A stretch of 64,000 nucleotides of DNA, taken from Pelagomonas calceolata (lineage: Eukaryota; Sar; Pelagophyceae; Pelagomonadales; Pelagomonadaceae). The DNA lies in NCBI GenBank assembly GCA_918797485.1, contig CAKKNE010000003.1:5146001-5210000 (forward strand). Reading direction: 5' to 3'. The notes beneath the pieces are model-generated. The model was not told where the DNA came from. It worked only from the letters and a program-made list of their open reading frames with translations, and searched no databases. Shown here one piece after another: positions 18,302 to 28,493 of this stretch (positions are counted from its first letter, which is position 1; each line of letters begins with the position of its first letter). Position numbers and translations under genes: made by a program.

Positions 18302-20589
18302 CTAGGCGTCGGCGGCGGGGCGCGCGTTCACGGGACGCTCCGCGAGGCGCGTGCGGGTCTTCTTGAACGACGGTTCCGTCGGCGCGGGCGGGCACTTCCC
18401 CTGCGGCGAGCGCGCGGCCTTGAGGACGTCGAGCGAGGCGACGGAGGAGCCGGAGGGCGGCGGCGCCGCGAAGACGTCGTCGGCGCGGACGGCGCCGTCG
18501 AAAGCGGCGTCCGGGAGCGGCTTGGTGTCCGCCGCCGTCGGGGCGCCGCGCCGCTTGAGCGCCGACGGCGTGGCGAAGGCCTCAGGCGGCAGCGCGCGCG
18601 TCGGCGTCGCGCGCCGAAGCGCGGCCGAGGACTGCGGCGGGGCGTCGGAGAGCGCGCTCTGCAACGCCGCGAGCGCGTCGTCGCCGAGGAGCGGCGACAG
18701 GCCCGGCGTCGCCACGTCGGGGCCGCCGGCGGGCGCGCGGCCGGCGACGGGCGTGTCGATGCCCGAGAGCCGCGCCGCGCGCCGCGAGGAGGCGGCGCCG
18801 CGGTCGGCAGTCGCCGCTGGGTGACCGGCGGCGTCGAAGAAGTTCCCGGGGGGCGGCGGCGGCGACCACGCGAGCCCGTCGCCGAGGTCCTCTAGGACGC
18901 CGGGGAAAGGCGGCGAGTGGACGCGGGACGCGCCGCCGCCGTGCGGGAACGGCGACGACATGGAGACGAGCGACCGCGCCGCTTCGGAACCGGTCGGCGA
19001 GACGTCGTCGCGGGCGCCGCTCGGGTCCAGGCGGACGTCGGCCAGGCCCAGGCTGAGGCCCGTGGCCTGCCGCGGCAACCGTCGCCGCGCGCGCCGACCG
19101 CGCCCCCCGGCGAGCGGGTCCGCGGCGCCCTCGTACGGGTCGACGAGCGCGTCGGCGTCGCCGAGCGACGACGCGGCGGAGCCGTAGCTCGTCCGGGGTT
19201 CCGGGCCCTCGGGCTCTAGCATCGACGCGGCAAAGATGCCGGCCGCCGCGTCCAGCTGCGTCGGCGACATCATCGACGGGTCGTCCAGGGCGTACGGCGG
19301 CGGCGAGAGCCGCGGCGACGGCGCGGCGCCACCGAGCGTCGTCGGCGCGCGGCCAGTCGCTTCGTCGCGGAACGGCGGGCCGTCGACCGTGCCCGTCGCG
19401 GCGCCGACGACGGACACGCGCGTCGGCGCGCCGACGACGGACACGCGCGTCGGCCGCGCCTGCGAGGGACGACCCTCATCCCTCACCCTAAGCCCCCGCG
19501 AACCTCGGAGCACCCCGGACGCTTCCCGCGCGGCGCGCGCGCCAGAGCTGCCTTCTGGCCCGTCGTTCGTCGCTTGGAGGACGCCCCGCCCGCGGCCCGC
19601 TTCGTGTAGCTGCGCTTCTTGGGCGCCTGGCAGACGGCGTAGACCGCGGCGTCGAGGTTGTCGCCGACGAGGCGGAACCGCGGCGTGTCGTCGAGGTCGG
19701 TCGAGAACGGCCGCACGACCTTGGCCTGCGGCGGCTTGAGCGCGTCGCCCTTCCGCGCCTCGTGCGCCGACGTCTTTAGCGACGCGCAGACGACGAGGTA
19801 CTGGTCGCTCTCGAGCGGCACCTGCGGGGCGGCGATCGACGGCGCGCACCGGCCCGCGCTCCGGACGCCGGCGGTCGCTTCGACCTGCGGCTCGCCGATC
19901 GGCACGCCCGCCGCCTCGAGCCTGCGGCGAGGAGGGGACGGCGTCGACGCGCCGTCGACGCGCGCGCCGCGGACCGTCGTTTCGGGCGCCGCGTCGGACC
20001 CGCGCTTCGCCGCCAGCGCCGCGTCCCGGGCCGCGGCGTGAAGCACGGCCAGCTCCTCCATCGCCTCCTCGAGGAACCGCTCGTACTTGCGCTTGATCGA
20101 CGAGTTCCAGTGGTTCTTTATCGCGTTGTCGGTCCGCCCCTTCAGCGACTTGGCGATCTCCGCCCATCGATTCCCCAGCCTCGCGTGCGAATGCAGAATT
20201 TCCTTGTCCTCTTTCTCCGTCCACGGGTCCTTCGAGATCGCGGGGTTCAGGTGGTTGTGCCACCGCTCCCGGCACTGCTTGGAGATGCGCCCGGGCAGTT
20301 GCTGAGCTATCGTGGACCACTTTCGGGCGCCGTGCGCGCGCACCAGTTCGATGACTTTGGCCTGGGAGCGGCGCGCGAGGGGTCGGGCGCGCGCGAGCGA
20401 TCGACGGGGGGGCCAAAAATACCGACGCTGCGAGCGGACGTCCTCTTCGGGCGTCCACGGCCCTTTCGTTCTTTTCTCGTCTGCCTCGCGCGGCCTTGCC
20501 GCCGCAGCCGTCGACGACGGCGGCGAGCCGCCGAGCCGCGGCGACGCGCGCGTCGGCGCGCGCGGGGGCGCCGGCGTCGGAATCTCCAT
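18302..20589 (-). CDS. R2R3-Myb transcription factor (or SNAPc/CDC5-like Myb)
   Basis: About 721 aa from an ATG at 20589. Exons are 20440-20589, 19504-20361 and 18302-19459. Intron 1 (20362-20439, 78 nt) is GT-AG. Intron 2 (19460-19503, 44 nt) is my best fit and less certain. Two Myb repeats lie at about residues 40-140: [19 protein letters not shown] with [11 protein letters not shown], then [19 protein letters not shown] with [20 protein letters not shown]. These are followed by [13 protein letters not shown]. The order matches animal-type c-Myb and plant 3R-Myb repeats 2-3. The acidic, Pro/Ser-rich C-terminus is probably regulatory, and a tandem RVSVVGA repeat is present. A GGTACC array lies just upstream (about 20680-20755). 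Confidence 0.82.
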
Positions 20590-20679
20590 CAGCTGTCGCG
20601 TGTGTGTGTTGTCCACGCTGGTACGCGGCGTGAAAAACGCAAAAGTATTTGAGTAGTCGTTGGTCGATGTTTAAAAACA

Positions 20680-20760
20680 GGTACCGTAGGTACTGTATTA
20701 GAGTACCGTAGGTACCGTACCGTAGGTACCGTAGGTAGGTACCTACGGTACCTCACTCGT
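20680..20760. repeat. GGTACCGTA array upstream of the Myb gene
   Basis: Tandem and inverted copies of GGTACCGTAGGTACC, ending about 90 bases upstream of the Myb start. Member of a set of at least eleven similar arrays in the window. Confidence 0.6.
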
Positions 20761-20955
20761 ACTATAAGTACGAGCTGGCCCAGACCGTGGTCCTCGGGGC
20801 CGTGGACGACATCAAGGCCCAGTTCGCCTGGCAGGAAGCCGCGGAAGCTTCCAACTCCACCGCGTCCGGAGCTGGCAGTCCGCGGCCCCGCGGCCGGCGC
20901 GAATGCAGTGTGCCAGTGCACCTGGAGTGCGAAGAATATACCCTAGTACCCTAGA
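20761..20955 (+). other. Possible coding fragment
   Basis: A short frame reads YKYELAQTVVLGAVDDIKA and then AQFAWQEAAEASN, which looks protein-like but has no start and no family I recognise. It could be a gene fragment caught between repeats. Confidence 0.2.
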
Positions 20956-21195
20956 TACGTACCGTTTCCCTAGTCGCTTTACACACGTCAACACAGTAAC
21001 AATGAGTGAACTTATTATTACATCTAGTGCTTATTATATTAACGGGGATTCACCTATGACCTCACTGGCAGTCCGAGTCGCCAATACAGTTGCCATGACC
21101 ACCTCAGGCTTGGCTGTACACACATTGCAGCCCCATATTTTCTTCAGGTTATGGGCCCACAGCCCACGTCGGGACTGGTCAGCAACCCCGTCATC

Positions 21196-21287
21196 GACAC
21201 CCAAGAGACCTAGCTACAGCAGCTGCATTGTGCACTTGCTGCACCCAGCTCATTAGATTCAAGCACATACCAAAGCTAATATCGCTG
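21196..21287 (+). repeat. Dispersed repeat R2, copy 1
   Basis: About 92 bases, from GACACCCAAGAGACC to CTAATATCGCTG, with a core AGCTGCATTGTGCACTTGCT. Close copies lie at 51268-51359 (same strand) and 48881-48962 (opposite strand). Confidence 0.65.
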
Positions 21288-21291
21288 GACC

Positions 21292-21352
21292 TACGGTACC
21301 GTACCTACCGTAGGTACCGTAGGTACGGTAGGTACGGTACCTACGGTACCTA
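21292..21352. repeat. GGTACCGTA array, left part
   Basis: Overlapping GGTACC palindromes that continue at 23632-23665, on the other side of the mariner element. The two parts look like one array split by the insertion. Confidence 0.6.
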
Positions 21353-23631
21353 CCGTCTCCGGACGTCTTTAAGTGTAACCTTATGGGTTGCGCGGCCCCG
21401 GCGGCGTTAAAATAAACTGGCAGTGTTTGGTTATCGGCAAGGGGTACCTAGGCCCTCGCGGCGCCAAAAAACGGGGCTGCCGGGTGCCGCGCCGCTGATT
21501 ATACCGGGCTCATTTACTGCTTCCATAGCGATACCCTCTGCGATAGCCTATACGCTTGCGTTAGCGACGTGAACCATCTTCGAGGCATCACATGCGTATG
21601 GGCAGGTAGCGCGGCGCATTTGAGGGTTAGCTACGTGCAGTTTATGTCTTACTCGAACGCGGGCGGCGGCGCGGCCCGAGGGGCTCTACAGACTCTCATC
21701 GCCGCTGGAAAAGTCCCAGTAACCTTTCTTGTTGGGGTCGTTGGCGATGTCGGCCAATGCCTTGGGTAGCTGGTGCGGAATGCGCTTCCAACCCATTGAT
21801 TGGAGGTACTTCTTCTTCGTAATGCGTACTTGGCTATGCTCCTGCTTGCCCTTGCTCCAGCCCTTCAGGCGGATCGTGTCCTTGGCCGCCTCATCCTTGG
21901 ACCAGAAGCAGTCGTCGAGGATCTCCGGGTCCATAGCCCAAAATTCTTCCTCGATGACTTTCCACAGCAAGTCTAATAACTTGTCCTTCGGCATCTGCTC
22001 CTTGAATTCATTGACGCGCTTGCGCACACGGCTGGCCAAGTGCGTCCACACCGCCTGGTCGAGGGCGTTGTGCGAGGGGCAGTGGCCTGCCTGCTTTCGG
22101 AATTTAATTCGGTACGTTTTGGCAGCCTTATCTAAAGTTTTGTGGTTCTCCGTCCGCGACGGAGGCCAAGTATGGTTGTCATAGCCGTGACCGGGTGCCC
22201 CATCTTCTTGTATTTCGATACAGTCCAATCCAGAGTCTTTGAAGTACTTTTGGACGGCTGCCAGGCCACCATTCGTCTGAACCATCATCTCGCAGTACTT
22301 CGCACCATCCATGGAGCAGTCGACCTGGTACTTGTCACCCGCCTTTCTGCTGTAGACTGGCTCTCTAACCATCTTTCCGACTTGTTTCGTGAATCGTTTG
22401 TCTGGTCTCAATGTATAGCCTTCTATGATGCCCTTCTCGTATACTTTCTCCTCCGTCACCCGCCAGATGCCTACCTTGCCGTCTCGCTCCCAGCTCAACC
22501 CATCCTTTGACCGTTTTGGCTGCGAGACCATCGCCATGACCATGATCTTCATGAGGTGGTTCTTGTTTTTGCATCGTTTGTACAGCTCTTTGGCTGGAGG
22601 CTCTTCTTTTTTATGGTATGTGTACTTCTCGTGGTAACCAGGGACAAAGAAGTACTTTTCGTCGACATCTGCGATCTCCTCGAAATTAGCTTGGTAGATG
22701 TATTCGGCATCAGCTAATGCAGCGTCGGCGTGCTTCTGATCCACGATCCTGGGCCGTGGAGTGACGCCATGCGTCTTGAAGTGCTTCTTTTTTATCTTTT
22801 TAACCGTCGTGAGGCCGATGTTGTTACCCTCGCCGTCTTGGACCCCGATGGCGCACACGTCGCGCGTCTTCAAAGCGCGGTTCTTTCTATAAATATCGCG
22901 CGTCTGCTTAATAATCCGGGGGTCGTCGGCCTTGCTCGTCCTCCCCACGTTACCTTAGGATAAATTTCAGTTTAGTCTCCGCTGGGGGCCCATGGGGCCT
23001 GCCGTCGCGGCGCGCGAACCCCCCGTACCGACCCGAACGAGCGGCGCTCTCTCGCGTGGCGTCGACGCAGTCGCTGGGCGACTCTCGGCGGCCGTTGAAG
23101 TGACCAAAGGACGCTGCAGATGTACCTTTTTTTCTCGAGTCTGTGGTTCCGGTAGCTTTTAGTCTCTTTTTGAGGCGCGAGATGGTGGCTTTCGTCGTCT
23201 GATAGTGCTCCAGCACGTCAGCACACGTGCCCGGTAATGCGTTCGCCTTGACCAGCTCGTACTCGCGTAATAGGTTCGCCGCGGCGCAGTTGGTGAGGTT
23301 TGATTTCCTGCCTTTACCATGTTTTAGCTGAAAATACGGGGGCTCTTCGTCCTTGAAGCGATGCTTGTAGAGGCAGATGCTTGGCACGAGGTTCTCGAAC
23401 TTAACGGGGTGCGGAATGTCGCGGCTGCCCGTCGGGCTAAAGAGGGCCTTGCGCTTGACCGAAACAGGCGGCGGCGGTCCCACAAACCGCGGAGAGAGCG
23501 GCGGCACATTGGGGATGAGGCCGCGCACGGCTGCGGCATTCAACAGCATATTTAAAGGCTCCAATTGCGTGCACCGTTGACGCTCGGTACAAAAATCTTT
23601 GAACGGTTACACTTATTCTAGGCCGGAGAGG
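21353..23631 (-). mobile_element. Tc1/mariner-type DNA transposon, complete-looking
   Basis: About 2.28 kb. Imperfect terminal inverted repeats share CTCCGG, eight variable bases, then AAGTGTAACC (21357-21380 and the complement of 23605-23628). TA flanks both ends (21351-21352 and 23632-23633), as expected for Tc1/mariner target duplication. It holds one spliced transposase gene on the minus strand. Confidence 0.75.
21686..23549 (-). CDS. Tc1/mariner (IS630 superfamily) transposase, spliced
   Basis: Cuts and pastes the element that carries it. Two exons, 23126-23549 and 21686-22953, joined by a 172-nt GT-AG intron (22954-23125), give about 563 aa. The first helix-turn-helix is near NLTNCAAANLLREYELVKAN. 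Across the splice the second reads KKG/NVGRTSKADDPRII and continues with IYRKNRALKTRDVCAIG. The catalytic triad is DVDEKYF, IQEDGAPGH and HNALDQAVW, with 47 residues between the second and third Asp. The stop is followed by about 330 bases to the left terminus. Nothing looks broken. ATG at 23549. Confidence 0.82.
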
Positions 23632-23665
23632 TACGGTACCAGTACCGTAGGTACCTACGGTACTG
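23632..23665. repeat. GGTACCGTA array, right part
   Basis: Continuation of the array at 21292-21352 beyond the mariner element. It ends about 80 bases upstream of the carbonic anhydrase start. Confidence 0.6.
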
Positions 23666-23743
23666 TGACACAGAGCTGCCCAGGGGAAAGGAAAGGAACG
23701 CGGCAAGATGCTGGCCCGAACCGACAAAGAAGCATAAGGCTAC

Positions 23744-24978
23744 ATGTACGCGTTCGGCAGGCTGTTGTGGCGCGCGCGGGCAGGCTCTCGCCGGACCGTC
23801 GCGGGCTGCCGCCCTCCGCCCGTCGACGCGGATCATGATCTGGAGGAGATTTTGGCGAACAACAAGCGGTGGGTCGCCGCGACGAACGCGGCGGACCCGA
23901 CGTTCTTCCCGAAGTTGGCGGAGGGGCAAAGTCCTCAGTTCCTGTACGTCGGGTGCAGCGACTCGAGGCTCGTGCCGAACGACATGCTGGGGCTCGGTCT
24001 GGGGAATTTGTTCGTCCATCGCAACGTCGCGAATCTGGTCGTGGCGAGCGATTTGAACTTTTTGAGCGTGTTGACGTATGCTGTCGAACACTTGGACGTG
24101 AAACACGTATTAGTGACCGGACACTACGACTGCGGCGGCGTCCGCGCGGCGATGAAGAACCGCGGGCTCGGTGCGTCGTCCGAGTCTGTTTCACCTTCGT
24201 CCGCTAAAAATGAAGTTGAACTTGATGAACTCGATGCGGTCGCACCGATGGCGTCGACGCGGTGCCGCGCCGCCTCGACGCCGTCGACGCGGCCGTCGGA
24301 GAGTCTACCCGTCTCGGGGACAGTTTCGCGACTGCGTCGTTCCACGCAGGTCATTAACTCAGAGCAGAAAATAAACTTGAACTTGACGCCTGGTAGATGG
24401 CGTCTTCGTGAGACCGCAGTGATACGCCGTCGACCAACGCGGCCGTCAGAGAGTCTACGCGTCTCGCGAGAGAGCTGTGGCAGTTGCGCGACGCTGCTCG
24501 ACGGGTCTGCTGGGTCGCGGCGGCGGCGTCGACCCGCGACCGCCATCGCGAGGCCGATACGCCATCGTCCCAGAACTCCGACGCAGGCGTCTTGGACGGG
24601 TGGCTTACAAATATTCGGGACGTCTCTAGGCTCCACAAGGCCGAACTCGAGGCCATCGACGATTTCGAGCAGCGCCACCGGCGTCTTGTGGAATTAAACG
24701 TCGTCGAGCAGTGTTTGAACGTGTACAAAACGGCAGTCGTCCAGAGGAAGCGCCTAGAAACGCACGGCGACCCCGACGTCGCGTTCGCGTACCCGCGCAT
24801 CCACGGCCTCGTCTTTGACCCGGCCGAGGGAATCCTCAAGAAATTACCGATAGACTACACCGAGCAAATCGCCGAGCTCGGGGCCATCTATGACCTTTTC
24901 GACTGGGACCAGGACCACTACATGCTCCGCAAGGCGAGCCGCCTGCCCTCGCGACCGCCACGCGCGACCAAGGAATAG
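23744..24978 (+). CDS. Beta-class carbonic anhydrase
   Basis: Interconverts CO2 and bicarbonate, probably in an organelle (N-terminus MYAFGRLLWRARAGSRRTV looks like a transit peptide). Exons 23744-24170 and 24587-24978 give about 272 aa. The 416-nt intron is GT-AG, phase 1. Zinc ligands and the dyad are in GCSDSRL (Cys, Asp-Arg) and GHYDCGGV (His, Cys). Across the splice the protein reads NRGL/GVLDGWLTNIRDV, as in plant and algal beta-CAs, then VELNVVEQCLNVYKT and RIHGLVFDPAEGILKKL. The intron contains a diverged internal duplication. A role in a carbon-concentrating or mitochondrial pathway is inferred. Confidence 0.93.
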
Positions 24979-25167
24979 TTTACAGAATTCTCGGCGGCTC
25001 CCCTCTGAACATAAGCAGATCAATACACACGGTAGCATATATAGTCGGCCGTAGAAGTCCGCAAGAAGTTCGGCTGGGGGTCGGAGGGTTGACCACTTCC
25101 ACACAAGGTCACGGTTGACACTGACGCCGGACCCCGGCCTCATGCTCAGACTAGGCTGGCAATCACC
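24979..25167. other. Spacer between carbonic anhydrase and a MITE
   Basis: No gene recognised. Together with the MITE at 25168-25635 it fills the gap between two convergent genes. Confidence 0.4.
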
Positions 25168-25635
25168 CTAGGATGCAAATTACCTGAGGGGTTATTGACC
25201 CCTGGCGCCGCCCGCCGGGGTTGTTACTCCGGGTAATTGCCGGTTAGTACGGCCCGGGGTTATTAACCCCAGGATCTTATAGAGGGGTCAGTGCCGGGTC
25301 ACGGTGGGGAGGGGGGGCATGGGCCTGTGACTCAGCTCTAGAGCTCAGGCTGGCGCGGGCCTGGGCCGCGCTGGGCCGCTGGCGGCGACATGCCTTGGTA
25401 CTTGCCTTGGCGTACCTCAGGCTGTACGTAGCCCAAGGCTCGCCCGGCTCAGGCAGCTTGCGCCCATCCGCTCGCCGCCTAGAAGGGTCTTTCCGAGTCG
25501 ATCGCAATCTGACTAAACCGTGACAGGTTTTAGTATCCATAAATACGGCATGGGGTTGACCCGGTATTCACCCGGATCTCTCTCGGGGTGACCAGGGGGT
25601 GATTCGCGGGCAAATGACGGGTAGGCGGCAACCTA
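25168..25635 (-). mobile_element. MITE, copy A (inverted, diverged)
   Basis: 468 bases related to 45863-46250 and 60875-61256 but in the opposite orientation. The right end reads GGCAACCTAG, the left end CTAGGATGCAAATTACC. The interior shares GGGGTTATTAACCCC palindromes and the block AGGATCTTATAGAGGGG. No coding capacity; the oldest full-length copy here by divergence. Confidence 0.7.
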
Positions 25636-25741
25636 GAATTACCCGGCCGAACAACGGGTGAGTTCTAGGTTCTACCTGCGGGCCAGTGGGGCCGTTCATA
25701 GTTGGGCACGGGAGGGGGCGAATAGCGATTATTCACATTAA

Positions 25742-26776
25742 TTACACCATCGCCATGTCGCGAAGCACCGCCTCGTATTCCGTCGTGCGGCGGCCGGCCC
25801 GGTCGCGGACGATGAGGGGTGCGGCGATCGCCTCGTCTCGTCGTCCCGCAGCATGGTCCAGGCGCCGCATGGTCCAGACGCCGAAGAGTGTCGGTTTCCC
25901 GGCGCGACCGACAACGGGGCGGTGCCCAACGACGACCAGCCCCGCCGCCTCGGCTGCCTTTTGGACGCGTCGCAGGTTGACGTGCAGGCCGCCCTCGCAC
26001 ACCACGAAAGTCCCAGTTGGCGCCATGACATCCACCGCCGCCTTGCAGTAGGCCTCGATTCCGCCGCGGAACTCGTAGCGCGCACCGGCGGACTGCTCAC
26101 AAGCGGGGAACGCGCCGAAATTCGTGGTGGCGCCCCCGGCCTCGTCCTGGGTAACGTCAAAGTACGGCGGCGTGCCCGTGACGAGCGTCGCGCCCCTCGC
26201 GCAGGCCGGCGTCGTGCGCAGGTCGCCGTCGAGCACGGCGCACGGCGCGCCGTTGTATGTCACCGAGCGGCGCGCCAAATTTGCCGAGTCTGCCTGCGCC
26301 TCGACGCCCAGCCCATCGTATCGTAGGCCCGCTTCCGTGCATCGCCACGCTACCATCTGAAGCACGGAGCCCACGCCACAGCCCAGGTCGACGTGGGTGA
26401 CCACCCCACCAAGACCTAAGGCGACTTGCGAGGCGACGTGCGCCGTGACGACGTCCTCGGTCGAGTAGCGATGACCTCCAACCCGCTGGAAGACGCGCCA
26501 ACTTCCACACAAACAGCAGAGCTCCTCTCCCGGCCCCGGCTCACCCACGCCCGCCGCGCGCGGTCCGCGGCGCGTCGACGCGCTCGACCGCGGTTGCGTG
26601 ACGCGGCCCGGTTCCGTGGAACGCTGCCTGCCGCGTCTCAGCGCCCCCGAGCCGCCGCACACGCGGCACAGGCCTGTGGCGCCCGCCGCCCGCTTGCGCC
26701 GACCCGCCGCCACGACGCCCGAGCCGCGGCATTTCCAGCAGGGGCCCGTCGCGCCGAAGCCCGGGAGCGGTGCCAT
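25742..26776 (-). CDS. TrmN6-like N6-adenine methyltransferase with N-terminal zinc-ribbon
   Basis: 344 aa from the ATG at 26776 (MAPLPGFGATG). The methyltransferase domain (about residues 115-300) has the SAM-binding motif VDLGCGVGSVLQ and a catalytic motif TGTPPYFDV, the form of NPPY seen in TrmN6/YfiC relatives that methylate A37 of tRNA-Val. Two DnaJ-type CxxCxGxG motifs lie at the N-terminus (CWKCRGSG and CRVCGGSG). A CCLCG motif precedes the catalytic domain. The fold is secure. The tRNA substrate is inferred from the family; a protein or rRNA substrate cannot be excluded. Confidence 0.75.
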   Translation of the reverse strand: MAPLPGFGATGPCWKCRGSGVVAAGRRKRAAGATGLCRVCGGSGALRRGRQRSTEPGRVTQPRSSASTRRGPRAAGVGEPGPGEELCCLCGSWRVFQRVGGHRYSTEDVVTAHVASQVALGLGGVVTHVDLGCGVGSVLQMVAWRCTEAGLRYDGLGVEAQADSANLARRSVTYNGAPCAVLDGDLRTTPACARGATLVTGTPPYFDVTQDEAGGATTNFGAFPACEQSAGARYEFRGGIEAYCKAAVDVMAPTGTFVVCEGGLHVNLRRVQKAAEAAGLVVVGHRPVVGRAGKPTLFGVWTMRRLDHAAGRRDEAIAAPLIVRDRAGRRTTEYEAVLRDMAMV

Positions 26777-27103
26777 CCCTTGCAGCAAAGTGCAGGTGGC
26801 AAAAACCAGCTGCGCGATCAAGCGCTGTCACTTCGAAAACCGCGAGCTCTGTAGGCTCGGGGCGCAGCGCCCATCATGTCTTGCTTCGTAGGCACAGGGG
26901 GACGCTTGTCGCGCGAGCAGTACGCGTACGAAAGACCTGAAAAACCCGTCGGCCTGGCGCGCGCGCGCCGCGGTCCGCGGAGGCTAAGTCTACAAATAAG
27001 CAAATAATCATACATCACAAAAAAGAGTACTTTTGCCTTCATCACGCCAAAGTGGTTAAAGCCCTTGGATTTAGCCCGGCCCTAGCGCTGTGGTCCAGAG
27101 ACC
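26777..27103. other. Divergent intergenic region
   Basis: About 330 bases between two divergently transcribed genes, so it should hold both promoters. No GGTACC array and no copy of the 26-bp motif is present here. Confidence 0.4.
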
Positions 27104-28135
27104 ATGAGCCGCGAAACCGACGACGCCTTGCGGCAGGCCATCGCCGCGAGCCTGGCGGACCAGGCGTCCCAGGACGCCGACGACGACCTGCGGCAGGCGC
27201 TGGAGGCGTCGAAGCAGGAGACGCCATCGGAGCCGCCAAAGGACATCGACGCGCTGACGGCCCAGGAGCGCGACGCCTTGACGATCGACCAGCTCAACGG
27301 CATCCTCAAAGAAGTGGAGACGACGCAGCCCATGGTGGGCGAGCGGACGGGCGTCCGGGAGGCGCTCGGCGCCGAGTACGCCGACAACCCGCAGAGGGGC
27401 TTTTCCGAGGGCATCGCGAGGCTGGACGAAACGTACGCGTCGCTGCGCCGCGTCCGAAAGGACGGCAACTGCTTTTATCGGGCGTTTCTGTACCGCTACC
27501 TGGAAGAGCTGGTGCAGAGGAATTTTGACGTGCCGCGGCCCCCCACTGGCAGCGGGAGCGCTGGCGGGGGCTGCGCCGAGCTGAGGCGCATCCGAACCGT
27601 CGCGAAGGACTCGAAGGCGGCGCTGTTGAAGGTGGGCTTCGAGGAAATCGTCGTCGACTCGTTCTGGGAGACCTTCTGCGAGCTCCTGGACAATCTCCCG
27701 GAGACGTCGCCCCGAAGGCTCCACGAGCTCATGACCGAGGAGGGCAACGACGTCACTTCCGTCGTCTGGTTCCTGCGCATGCTGACGTCGGGCCGCATCA
27801 AGGCGCACGCCGACCGCTTCGCGCCGTTCATCGGCGACGACTTCGCCGACGTCGAGCGCTTCTGCCAGGTCGAGGTCGAGCCCGTGAACGTGGAGTGCGA
27901 CCAGGTCCAGATCATCGTACTGACCCGCGCGGAAATCAAAATTTTACGGCGGCGCCCGACTCGCGGACTGATTTCCGCCGCGCAGGCGCTGACCGAGGCC
28001 CTCGGCGTGGCCGTCGCCATCGAGTACCTCGACGCGTCCGGCGCGCCGTCGCGCGTCGTCTTTCCCGACGGCGGCGAGCCGTCCGTCACGCTGCTCTACC
28101 GGCCGGGACACTACGATATTCTCTACGACAGGTGA
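27104..28135 (+). CDS. Otubain-type (peptidase C65) deubiquitinase with UIMs
   Basis: Cysteine protease that removes ubiquitin. ATG at 27104. Exons 27104-27916 and 27986-28135 give about 320 aa. The 69-nt in-frame GT-AG intron interrupts DQVQII/ALTEALGVAV, a conserved otubain segment. Two ubiquitin-interacting motifs open the protein (DDALRQAIAASLADQ and DDDLRQALEASKQE). The catalytic Cys is in RKDGNCFYRAF and the catalytic His in RPGHYDILY. SVVWFLRMLTSG is also typical of the family. N-terminal UIMs are not part of human OTUB1 and may set chain preference. Confidence 0.9.
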   Translation: MSRETDDALRQAIAASLADQASQDADDDLRQALEASKQETPSEPPKDIDALTAQERDALTIDQLNGILKEVETTQPMVGERTGVREALGAEYADNPQRGFSEGIARLDETYASLRRVRKDGNCFYRAFLYRYLEELVQRNFDVPRPPTGSGSAGGGCAELRRIRTVAKDSKAALLKVGFEEIVVDSFWETFCELLDNLPETSPRRLHELMTEEGNDVTSVVWFLRMLTSGRIKAHADRFAPFIGDDFADVERFCQVEVEPVNVECDQVQIIVLTRAEIKILRRRPTRGLISAAQALTEALGVAVAIEYLDASGAPSRVVFPDGGEPSVTLLYRPGHYDILYDR

Positions 28136-28493
28136 GGTCTTTTTGGCTGGCTTACTTACGGGAAGTACCAAGTAAATAGTTTAGTGTAACACCGCAATTG
28201 AAATTACTGGCAGTGCAAATAGTTACACAGGCAAAAGGTTACCTGCCCTCAGTCACGGTGACTGGCAGTGCCCACAGTTTCTCTGCCGAGGGCTGGTGCC
28301 AGTGCGTGAGGACAAAAATCCGACGGAGCGTCTGTTCGGGTTTTGGACTTTTAGTACACCACTGATTTCGGGTTTTGGGGGAATCCTGTGGGCTAAAGTG
28401 CCAAGTTTCTGGTCTAAAAGTAGACTAGGCGTAGGCACGTCCCGTACGTTAGAATTGTTTGATAAGAACCATAGTGGCCTGCGAACGTCACCC
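28136..28493. other. Intergenic before the DUF285 locus
   Basis: Contains scattered CTGGCAGTG motifs but no gene. It ends at the left inverted-repeat arm. Confidence 0.4.

Noticed and set aside
21228-21410. Short frame of repeated Tyr-Arg (TYRRYRRYGRYGTYG)
   Set aside because: A translation of the GGTACCGTA array, not a gene.
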